DNA of 64,000 nucleotides from Oidiodendron maius Zn (lineage: Eukaryota > Ascomycota > Leotiomycetes > Myxotrichaceae), in the NCBI GenBank assembly GCA_000827325.1, contig KN832883.1, forward strand, positions 1,033,563-1,097,562. Reading direction: 5' to 3'. A program made the translations under genes and the position numbers. The number at the start of each line of letters is the position of its first letter. Positions within the stretch are counted from its first letter, which is position 1. The notes beneath the pieces are model-generated. The model was not told the DNA's origin. It worked only from the letters and a program-made list of their open reading frames with translations, and ran no database searches. Below, piece by piece: positions 46,115 to 55,626 of the stretch.

Positions 46115-48031
46115 CAGGTAAAGCTGGATAAACCGGAACGATATTATTTAAGGATTACTTCCGGTTAATAGAGAGTTCCGTATATTCAAGAGTATGACTA
46201 ATCTAATCCCCCCCCCTCTACCCCCCCTTTTTTTACCCTAACCTAGCCAACCAGCCAGATTTGACTGCTTCTTTAAGTTGGTCTTTTCGGCCTATAAGAT
46301 CCGTAACTCCTTCCGTAACTGGGCTGTTAGGTCCTGATTAGCCAGCTGATCCCTTTGCTCCTGGTATAATTTTAGAGTATTTAATGCTGCAATTGCTTCA
46401 GATACTGAGACCTTAGCCACTTCCTCTTCAGCACTACCCTCTTGATTGTCTTGATTAGGGAGCGAGTAGTGCGCTATAATCTGATCAGTTATATCCTCTT
46501 CTGAATCAACTATCCTTTCATCCTCTGAGTAGATAAAGCTCCTTATATCCGCTGGCTCCTGAATCCTTTGATCAGAAGTAGCTAGAGAGCTAGCCATACC
46601 TCGAATTTCCTGGATTAATTCAAGAGATTCAGCCCAGCAGCTGTTTTCAGGCCCTTCTTTAACCTCTTCAACCTCTCTAAACCCCTTTTGCTAGCACCTA
46701 GTTATTAGAGTCGAATCAACAGACTCCCAGGCTTGAATACTCCACTTAATAGCCCGTAAAACATGGTGTATCTTAGTATAATCCCTCCTAGTATCGAATT
46801 CAGTCATAAGAAACTGTAAAAGCTGCTTCTTAACATGACACTTCCAGTTCTGAATAATCCCTTGATCTAATGGTTGGAAAACAGACGTTGTATTGGCTGG
46901 AAACCACTCAATTCGAGTCTACTTAAGTGGTTGATTACTTTCCCTGATTAATTCAACTGCAGCTTCATGAGCGCTGAAGTTATCCATTAAAAGTAGTACA
47001 GGGTTTTGAGCCCTCTTATCAAACCACCTTAACCACTTAACCATAATTATATAGATCATCCAAGCAGTTGAATTCGCCCTCCAAAAGAAGCCCTTATTCT
47101 TAGTGTTCTTGATATGATTTTGAGTGAAACAATAAGGCCTTTGAGCCTTGCTAATAAACTAAAGAGGGAGCTTATCACTGCCATCCTCATTACAGCAGAG
47201 GTTAGCTGTAATTCGAGTTTTATTAACCCTCTTGCCAGCAGATGTTGTTGTAAGGCCTATATTCGGAAGCCTTTTCTATAGAAATCCAGTCTCATCCAGG
47301 TTATAGGTATTACTAGCTGAGTATTCAGCCTTAATTACCTGAATGCGCTTCATCTGAGTGATAATATCCTCAGTTATTTCAACTGAAGAGGCTTCACCCA
47401 CCTTCCTGTGGCGGTGGAAGTTATATCTGTTCTTGAATCCAGCTAACCAACCATCGCTCCAACCAGGGCACTCTAATCCTTGATATTCAGGGAGCCTTTG
47501 CTAGAATTCAGTGGCCTTTAGCCTTAAAAGATCACCTGAAACAGTACCATGAACTTGATCAAATCGTATTGCCTAATCACCTAGGGCCTTCTCAAGAGTA
47601 TCCCACTTTGCAGTCCTCGAGTTCTTTGCTTTAGGATTGACTTGACTAGAATCGAGGTGGCTATTCTTTACTGAAAGGATATCACATGCAGTTGAAGAGC
47701 TTAAAGGATGCCTGTACTCAGCATGCCACCAAGCAGATGCATCCGCAAGAGTCTTCTTTAGGCCAGGTATATAATACCAGGCATGTAGAGCCTTCTTTTA
47801 AGCGTTGGTAATACCAATTCAAGGCCGCTTAGCCACTGGAACAGCTGGAAAAGACATAATTAATGAGAAAAAGGGTCTCTTTTTAATCCGGAAATACCAG
47901 AAAAAGTGTTCCGGTTACGGTAAAAAGAGAGTTTCCGGATAATTGCCCTGGAAAATCAAATTTTTCCGGGTATTTTCCGGGTAAAGGGGATTTCCGGATT
48001 AACCGAATCCGGATTAGAAAGCTTTACCTGG
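46115..48031 (-). mobile_element. Fot1/pogo-family DNA transposon, inactivated
   Basis: About 1.92 kb, the normal Fot1 size. Imperfect terminal inverted repeats begin CAGGTAAAGCT at 46115 and, on the other strand from 48031, CCAGGTAAAGCT. Both continue into TAAWCCGGA-like sequence. TA dinucleotides flank both ends (46113-46114, 48032-48033), the target duplication of Tc1/mariner elements. It encodes a decayed pogo-type transposase on the minus strand and separates the two NLR loci. Confidence 0.9.
46292..47857 (-). pseudogene. Pogo/Fot1 transposase with eight in-frame stops
   Basis: A frame of 522 codons runs without any frameshift from the ATG at 47857 to the stop at 46292. An N-terminal CENP-B-like helix-turn-helix region is followed by DDE catalytic blocks: NLDETGFL, LLLMDNFSAHEA and ANTTSVFQPLDQGII. 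The C-terminal coiled region has VSVSEAIAALNTLKLYQEQ. Eight stops interrupt it (one TGA, one TAA, six TAG). Each can arise from CGA, CAA, CAG or TGG by one C-to-T or G-to-A change. This fits repeat-induced point mutation or deamination decay. No functional protein can be made. Confidence 0.9.
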
Positions 48032-48251
48032 TAGTGCTTTATATCGGCGACGCATAAATCTTTGTCCGGTGGGGCGTTTCCTCCGTTCCCGATATCTTAA
48101 ACCTTTACCCTGAAGCGCCAACCTTGGAGGCATACGCCTCCGGACACATCGGCAGACGGGAGAGAGAGTACAACTCTCTTTCCCACTTACCAATTACCAA
48201 TCAATACTATGCCATTTGCTCGTAGACAGGAAGTAGTCTGCATACGCCACG

Positions 48252-48740
48252 TTGTCTATCTCACCTTCTCCGGACATCAGTGTCGGGCTCGGGCAGCATG
48301 CAGCGTCCGTCCCAAGAATTGTCCGCAACATACGAGCTGCATCTTATTGTGGAGAACGACTAGTTGATAGCTCGTTCACATTGTTTCCCAAGCTCCTTCC
48401 TGAGATCCAGCTTAATATCTGGCGACATGCGCTATCAGTCCCAAGGATCATAGAGGTAGATTTCTATGAGAACTAGTTTTATAGGAGCAAGACTTTGCCA
48501 CCTTTACTATCTTGCAATTATGAGTCTCGGATAGAGTGCCTAAAAGCCTACTCTACATGCAAGGGTGTTATCTCACGGTGGATCCGATTCGATTGGGATA
48601 TATTATACTTCAAGAAGTTGGAATTCAGCACGCATCGTAGCTTTGTCAAGCTGGGGTTCGAGTGCCTCAGTAGCAGGAGATTAGATCATTGGGGATGGAA
48701 GAGTATTGTTCTGTGCTGCGATTTTAAATCGTTAGTTTAA
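48252..48740 (+). pseudogene. Broken 2EXR-domain gene
   Basis: The frame reads SSFTLFPKLLPEIQLNIWRHALSVPRIIEV, the defining start of the fungal 2EXR domain. A TAG at 48474-48476 interrupts it, and the same frame continues with PPLLSCNYESRIECLKAYSTC and FDWDILYF, the second half of the domain. No ATG lies in frame upstream. The family's function is unknown. An intron skipping the stop is possible, but no convincing donor-acceptor pair is seen. Confidence 0.75.
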
Positions 48741-49098
48741 ATTGTTTTCTCAGGGCTTTATTTCTGTTACTAATATAAGACAGCAGAGTGCAGCCTACCG
48801 TGCCTAGTATAAAAGGGCTTTACTGTCTAGAGGGGCTTAGGGTCTATATATTAGGGACTACGCACCTCTGTAACCCTTAGTTATTTAGTTGATTCAGTGC
48901 TCTTAATTCATATTATATTGCTGCCTGACCTCTGCAACAGCTTCCTTCACCGTATTTTCTAGCACTTCGAGCCATACACTAAATGCCCACCTGTGGCTTT
49001 GCCCCTGTGCGAGAAGTTCCTTAGGTACTTATTGCAATACTAGGGACACCTTTCCTTAACAATTATATATATTAATTGCTAGATAAAATACTGTATGA
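48741..49098. other. 3' spacer of NLR 2
   Basis: AT-rich sequence between the broken 2EXR gene and the stop of NLR 2. Nothing supported. Confidence 0.5.
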
Positions 49099-52000
49099 CT
49101 ACGCCGAGTCTTTGAATATTGAGTTCAAGCTCAGACGATTAATATCGAAGTTTAACACTCGACCATTACTAAACCCGACGGTCACTTGATCGCCTCTTAC
49201 ATCGTGACATCGTTGCTCAAAATCTGACGGTAGACGCAATACAGGAACCTCTCCATAGTAAATCCAATGATCTCTGACCCCGAGATCTTTTAACTTGGAT
49301 TCCGGGCTTTGCATATGTATAGTTCTTTTGATCTTAATTAGACCGAGATTTGTTACAAGGTATCGGCCATCTATAGAGAATTTTAAGGATGTAACTCGGT
49401 GTGAGGTCTTGATTGTCTGTAATGCACGTAACTCAAGACTACCAACTCTGCTACCGAGCAATCTCGAGACTTTCAAGACTTTGGCAATGTCCCACAGCTT
49501 GATCATCTGGTCGTCAGATCCTGAGGCGATCTGCCTGCCGTCTGGCGAGAATGCTATAGCCAAAACTGAACCTAAGTGGCCGGTGAGTGTCTTTTGAAGA
49601 TCGCCTGTTGTAGCGTCCCACAGCCTGATCGTCTGGTCGTTAGATCCTGAGGCGATCTGCCTGCCGTCTGGCGAGAATGCTATAGCCCTAACCCATTCTA
49701 AGGGGCCGGTAAGCGTCTTTTGAAGGTTGCCTGTTATAGCGTCCCATAGCTTGATCGTCTGGTCGTTAGATCCTGAGGCGATCTGCCTGCCGTCTGTCGA
49801 GAATGCTATAGCCGTAACCCACTTTGAGTGGCTGGTAGGTGTCTTTTGAAGGTCGACTATTGTAGTGTCCCACAGCTTGACTGTCCGGTCGCGAGAACCT
49901 GAGGCGATCTGCCTGCCGTCTGGCGAGAATGCTATAGCAAAAACCCATTCTGAGTGGCCGGTGAGTGTCTTTCGAAGGTTGCCTGTTATAGCGTCCCATA
50001 GCTTGATTGTCCGGTCACCAGATCCTGAGGCGATCTGCCTGCCGTCTGGCGAGAATGCTATAGCAAAAACTGAGTCTGAGTGGCCAGTGAGCGTCTTTTG
50101 AAGATTGCCTGTTGTAGCGTCCCATAGCCTGATCGTCTGGTCGTCAGATCCTGAGGCGATCTGCCTGCTGTCTGGCGAGAATGCTATAGCCAAAACTGAA
50201 CCTAAGTGGCCGGTGAGTGTCTTTTGAAGATCGCCTGTTGTAGCGTCCCACAGCTTGACTGTCTGGTCGCGAGAACCTGAGGCGATCTGCCTACTGTCTG
50301 GCGAGAATACTATAGCCCAAACTGAGTCTGAGTGGCTGGTGAGTGTCTTTTGAAGATTGCCTGTTGTAGCGTCCCATAGCTTGATCATTGGGTCACGAGA
50401 TCCTGAGGCAATCTGCCTGCTATCTGGCGAGAATACTATAGCCAAAACTGAACCTAAGTGGCCGGTAAGTGTCTTTTGAAAGTTGCCTGTTGTAGCATCC
50501 CACAACTTGATCGTCCGGTCGTGAGATCCTGAGGCGATTTGCCTACCGTCTGGCGAGAATGCTATAGCAAAAACCGAGTTTGAGTGGCCGGTGAGAGTCT
50601 TTTGAAGGTCGCCTGTTGTAGCATCCCACAGCTTGATCGTCCAGCCGTCAGATCCTGAGGCGATTTGCCTGCCATCTGGTGAAAATGCTATAGCAAAAAC
50701 CCAGCCTGGGTCAGTGAGCGTCCAGATTAGAGAAGTCCATGAGTCTTCTATCTGAGGGACCTTTCTCAACCACGCTGGAAGCTTGTCTACATTGTTCCTC
50801 CTTACTATGCTTGTTTGAGGGCTGAAAACTATCGCCGAGCTGTAGATCTGTAACGGCCAAGTTACGAGTATCAAGTAGTGTCTCAACAAGAAGCGTATAG
50901 CATCCTGTATAAGCATTGATAAGAAAGGGTACTTATTTAACTAGATCAGCCTTAGGTTCGATAGTGATCTTGAAAATGAAAGGTACATGTTTACTCACAT
51001 CTGCTACATCTGCTAATATCTTCAATGCCTCGACAGCGCGTGGGAGCTTCTCTAACAAACTTAGGCATTCCAGCCACATTAATAATTTAGTACAGAGGAA
51101 TGTCCCGACTTCCCCTTGTTCAGCAAGAGCGTTCTGCACCAACGTCGTTCGCTTGGCGCTGTCAAGGTGTTGCACCCAGAAGGTAGCTGCATACTCCATG
51201 CTAGCTACTAGTTCATTATTTTTCATCAATTCCCTAGTTGAATCAGGTCGCGGTAGGTCAACAAGGTTGACTTTGAGTCGTTGAGATAGATAGGATAGAC
51301 AACTCAGTGCAATCTCACCATGCCCATAGTTTTCATAGGAATCGAGTATAGATTGTCCATTCTTTCCAGCCAAGTAGTCTCGAGCTGATTGATGAACAAA
51401 CCCAATATCGGTATGTCGCATCTGAATGAATGAAGCACATCGATTGACCAGCGCTTTAAAACTGACCCATTCATCAGATAAACCTATCACGCTACCCACC
51501 TCCTCTATATTCAGAGGTCGATAGGCCAGCATCATCACCTTAAGGAGTCGTATGCAGCCCTTCACAACAGCTAACTCGCCTTCGCTGAGCCGATTAAGTA
51601 CCCAATTATATAAAGGATGCAGACCTGGCGGCAAGTCTTGAATTACAGTCAATGCCTCGTCCCGATGCACATTCTCAAGTCTCTTACATACCAAGCTTAC
51701 CCACAAATACGTGTCCTCAGCCTTTTCAGTAAGCTCAGTCTGTATCTTCTGCCGCAGAGTTTCTCCATAATTACAGTGACGATCAAGCTCATCCATTTTG
51801 AAAGCGATGTAAGTCTTTATAGCTTCAGAAATATGTTTTGAGTTGAGCTCCAGGCTGACTAGCACTTGATCAGATCCAGCTAGCAACTCCCGCTCAGCGC
51901 TGTCCAATGGTCGACTTGTTAATAGCCACTTGATTTTAGAAGGATGATGGAGCCCTGTTCTGACAAGACGCTTTAGGAGATCGGCCATACCATCATCTTG

Positions 52001-53623
52001 GCACTCATCGAGAGCATCTATAATCACGTACACTCTCTGGCACTTGCAGTGTTCTAACATCTCCAAAAGGATGTCCCAGAGCGTGCGCCACGAGGTAATA
52101 TCCTCACGGAAACGCTCGTTCACAGTATCCCAGCGGCATCGCAAAGATTCTTTGAGCTCCTTTCGCTGATTCACTAATTGTAGAATCAGACCCTTGATGA
52201 TCGCTTCAAGGGTGTTAAGCTCATAGTCAGCATTTTGACAGAAAAAATAAGTCACCACAGTCGAAGCATCATGCAGGAGTGAAAGCTGGTCAATAAGACC
52301 AATCGATATCATAGTCTTGCCTTTGCCCGCACCGCCCTTGACCCAGAGTAAACAGACATCATCTCCATCTTTCCAACTAATATATTGCGGGTCTTGAAGG
52401 ATCCATTCAATAGCGGTATGAAGTAATTTGCCCTTGTTCTCCTTCAGCCGATTCTTGACAACTAGTGTATCAGGGCATCTCAAAGAGAAGAGACAGGATC
52501 GATCTATATCATCGACGGTGACACTCTTGCTTGAAACGTCATTGTTAACTGCAATGTTTATTAACTATGTCATGACTATGACTTAGAAGGCATACCAATG
52601 TGATTGGTCCCAATGAATTGTTGGCCTGGGCTGTTGTTCTGGTTGTCCATACTATTGTTGTTCTTCTCGGTTCCACCGCTGGCATTATTGTTTTGGGCTG
52701 CTCCCTCCTCGCCGAAGACGTAGAGGTTGCTGTTACTTAGATCGAAAGCATACACAGGAAGTGCATAGAACGAGATGCTGGAGACTTGAGACAGACTGAG
52801 TTTGGAGAAGATTGAGAGTGCTGTGGAGTACAGAGCGGTGCTTGTTATTGAGAGTTGTGAGTACCGATAGATCGCTCTGTTGTAAACGCGGGATGATTCG
52901 AGGTCGTCCTCGAATGTGAATCGCTTCGCTGGCATGTCTCCCAGTTGCAACATACTCTCTCTGGTCCCGCGTACTGTAGACACGTCATCCCCTGAGATGA
53001 TCTCTGATCGAGCCTTGGAGATGATTAAGCCGTCACGCTCTAGGCTTCGTATTCGTTCGGCGAGGTCTCGATTGCTCTCCACCATTCGTTCAACCAGGTC
53101 GCATAGTTTCTGTGTGCAGCTTTGTGCTTCTTCTATAGATTTGCTAGCAATTATTCAGGTCAAATAGTTCACAAAACAGAATGGTTTTAGATCGATACCA
53201 TTGCAAGATAGTCAACATCAGCGTCAGTGACAACTTATGGCTCTGCAATCTTTGGACGAGAGTGTTGAGACTGCCCTCCTGCCTCATCCACTTGATGCGG
53301 TCGAACACCCCCATGTCCTCGCTGATATTCAGAGTCGTAAGGATGGACTGGAGGTCCGAGTACGTCGTAACGCATCCAGTCAAAGTTGTAAGTAATTGGT
53401 CCAGTTGGATCAGGTTTCCTCTTTCTGCAGCGACTGTTGTACGACTGCCGACGAAGTCCTGGAGGCGGCCCAGCACGGCTGAGATATCTATCACCTCCCG
53501 CGTTATACTTTGCGCAAGAACCGGCGAGTCCTTGCATTTGGTGATAACGGTGAAGAGCGAGGCCACTTTGCGGCCTGCAGCGAGGAGACCTACAACAGAT
53601 GCTACAACTGAAAGAGGGTCCAC
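49099..53623 (-). CDS. NOD-like receptor 2: STAND N-domain, sigma-type amyloid motif, NACHT, ten WD40 repeats
   Basis: Exons 53623-53199, 53143-52596, 52548-50999 and 50904-49099 join in phase to 1442 residues. The N-terminal part ([18 protein letters not shown]) is the fungal STAND N-terminal domain. Residues about 285-324 are Asn/Gln/Gly-rich and end [11 protein letters not shown], a sigma-type amyloid motif. The sequence [22 protein letters not shown] is the usual lead-in to NACHT. Walker A GGAGKGKT is at about 395-402 and [12 protein letters not shown] is Walker B. Ten WD repeats ([24 protein letters not shown]) span about 899-1318. The NACHT exon has no own ATG, so it needs the upstream exons. 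The expected initiator is GTG at 53623, and no in-frame ATG lies upstream before a stop. The start is therefore unresolved: lost, or split by an unseen intron. Reading through intron 2 gives a 330-residue protein ending at 52576. Confidence 0.85.
49480..50740 (-). repeat. WD40-coding tandem repeats of NLR 2 (126 bp)
   Basis: Ten 42-residue units with conserved [15 protein letters not shown] and KLWDATTG cores. Variation clusters at the two residues before V (DS, GS, NS, EW, KW), the residue after V (F, L, W, T, R), and the position preceding the DQT/DRT triplet. A degenerate eleventh unit follows ([13 protein letters not shown]). Confidence 0.88.
52549..52595 (-). other. Intron carrying a fossil stop codon (possible splicing switch)
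   Basis: This 47-nt intron has a good donor (GTATGC), a CTAAG-like branch and a TGCAG acceptor. Its first bases are the codons MPSKS-stop that complete the amyloid motif cassette. Removing it fuses the motif to NACHT; keeping it ends translation at 52576 with a C-terminal motif, exactly as in the neighbouring SesA-like gene. Confidence 0.75.
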
Positions 53624-53830
53624 TTGAGCAATGAGTTAGAAACGTGTGGTAGATTCGAAATATTAAGAAAAGGTAAAAGGTGCTTCTATGAACATGATAA
53701 AAAGACTAACTTTTGACATAATAATTATGATTCACTTCGCATCCTACTCTAAATGTCAGTCGCTCTCCCGATCATAGCTAGACATGTGCACTTCAATCCT
53801 CATCGTTGAAGAACTCTACAAATCCTTTGA

Positions 53831-54493
53831 CTACGATTTAGAAGGCGTACCGATGTGATTAGTACCAATAAACTGTTGGCCTGGGCCGTTGTTCTGGTTG
53901 CCCGTACTATTGTTGTTGTTCTGGGTTCCGGTGCCGGTATTATTGTTCTGGGCGCCACTTCCATAGTATGCGTATGCAGGCTTCTGCTCGAAGCCGTCAG
54001 GTAAGGAAGGCTCCATCTCGGCCACCTCGTCAATGGCTTTTGCCAACTGGTCTTGCCCTCTTGGTGTCGCTAGTTCTGGAAACTTCGTTGCCAAGAGTTG
54101 CAGGTCGTCTAAAATCCCCCCAACCAAACTCTCTACACGACCGCCCTTCCCAATCGTCCGAGCAGCTTTTATATATCGATCCCACCTTGAGTCGCTTTCT
54201 TCTGGCATAACCTTTTCAAACAACTCCCGAAGTTGGGTAGCATGAAATTTGCAATCCTCTATAGTAGGTGTAAACGCAACCTTTATCGACTCGTCCGCCG
54301 TATTATTAATGTATCTTTCCGCATCTTTGAGGAGCTTCGAGATAAGAGGGAGTTTCGTCGCTGACTTCTTGAAATTCGTTGGGAGGCCCACTTCATCCTC
54401 AATAGCCTCGTAGACTTGCTTAGCAGTATCGATGATTGAAATGACAGAAGAGATTATGCCAAGAACAAGATTTGCCTCGCCGACGCCGGACAT
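53831..54493 (-). CDS. SesA-like effector with C-terminal sigma-type amyloid motif
   Basis: One exon encodes 220 residues. Residues 1-150 form an all-helical SesA domain (VLGIISSVISIIDTAKQVYEAI, GLPTNFKKSATKLPLISKLLK). Such domains occur as small stand-alone proteins or at the N-terminus of fungal NLRs and are thought to mediate cell-death signalling. Residues about 177-220 are Asn/Gln/Gly-rich with NNNT/NNNS repeats and end [17 protein letters not shown]. The same motif is in NLR 2, whose first exon starts 207 nt downstream on the same strand. In known NLR-effector pairs, the activated receptor templates an amyloid fold onto the motif of its partner. That this pair works so is inferred from shared motif and adjacency. 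The ATG and frame are intact. Confidence 0.87.
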   Translation of the reverse strand: MSGVGEANLVLGIISSVISIIDTAKQVYEAIEDEVGLPTNFKKSATKLPLISKLLKDAERYINNTADESIKVAFTPTIEDCKFHATQLRELFEKVMPEESDSRWDRYIKAARTIGKGGRVESLVGGILDDLQLLATKFPELATPRGQDQLAKAIDEVAEMEPSLPDGFEQKPAYAYYGSGAQNNNTGTGTQNNNNSTGNQNNGPGQQFIGTNHIGTPSKS

Positions 54494-55626
54494 ACTTTAG
54501 AGCTAATATAAACTAGAAACGGTACTGCAAATTTTGATGCGTGTCTTATAAGGCTGTCAAGGAGCAGAACGCGCGTAGCATTTTCGGAAAGACAGGAGTC
54601 TGGTCTGTGTCGGCATGAAAGTCCAAGAATAACCCAACTCAACTCCAGTCTAGCTACGCGATTGAAAAGGGTGATGGTGCGGCTGGTAGAGTGCAATAAT
54701 ACACGGTGGTGTCGAAGGAGATGATGATGGGAAGCGCGAGTGGTAGCTTAATCGGTGAAGTCTGGCAACATTGTGCTAGGCAACTATGATCCTGGTTATT
54801 CAAAGTCGCTAACGAGAGGTGTTGGCTGGGAGGCCGGCTTCGGGTGCCACTGTATCAGACATGACTGTGGCTATAGAAAGGTGTTAGTTAAGGCGGCAAG
54901 TCAAACCGAGGCTAAAATTGTTGACTCTTGCGACCTCGATTTCTCACCCATATAATCTAATGCACTGTAGGAAATACAACATTTGTATTTTAATTGTACT
55001 GAATTTAGATAACTATTATAGATTTTGCTAAAGTTTAGAGTTGTAGAAACATCATTAAGTTGTCGAAAATTTATAATTTAGATAAGACTGCAGCCCCAAA
55101 CAAGCTACTATTTTTATCGCCAATTAGCCAGTGTAGATTTTTTTTATGCAGAAAAAAGCCGTGGACAATATAGGGTATATTAGGTATATTGTAGGAAAGT
55201 TACAAAAATTAAATACCTATTTTCGTTGAGATTCTTGTATTTCTATCAAGGTAACCCGCTGTACTACGGGATTTTCGCTTCGCAGGGATAGAGGTTAAGA
55301 TAACCAGACTTAATAGGATTTGGGTGATTGTCAAAGGACTATATCCATGGTGCTGGCGTCGATCAACCTGTAGGTTCTACGCGCGCTCGGCCAATTCTGT
55401 CTGACGAGGAGCAGGATAGTTTCTACGCAGACTGCCGACGACATCCGGCTGCTCGGTGGTCGTTTTGAGGCCCAGGAGCACGTACTGGCTGACCTAGATA
55501 TGCAGCTGCACAACTATCAACCATCCCCTACGTCAGAGGAAGACTCTGCTGCTGATCGGGATGCGAGCCTGTCGCATAGACAACATTGCTGCTCCGCGTC
55601 AGTGATTCCGCAACATAGAGAAGAAG
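54494..55626. other. Intergenic; unrecognised remnant near 55330-55620
   Basis: AT-rich sequence upstream of the SesA-like gene. Near 55360-55620 a frame reads TADDIRLLGGRFEAQEHVLADLD and appears protein-like, but it has stops on both sides and I cannot name it. Confidence 0.45.

Noticed and set aside
52484-52576. Separate NACHT gene starting after the 330-residue protein
   Set aside because: The NACHT frame has no ATG before Walker A and begins with a clear splice acceptor, so it must be joined to the upstream exons.
55331-55620. Protein-like fragment with TADDIRLLGGRFEAQ
   Set aside because: It is bounded by stops and matches no family I can name, so it is mentioned only in the intergenic entry.
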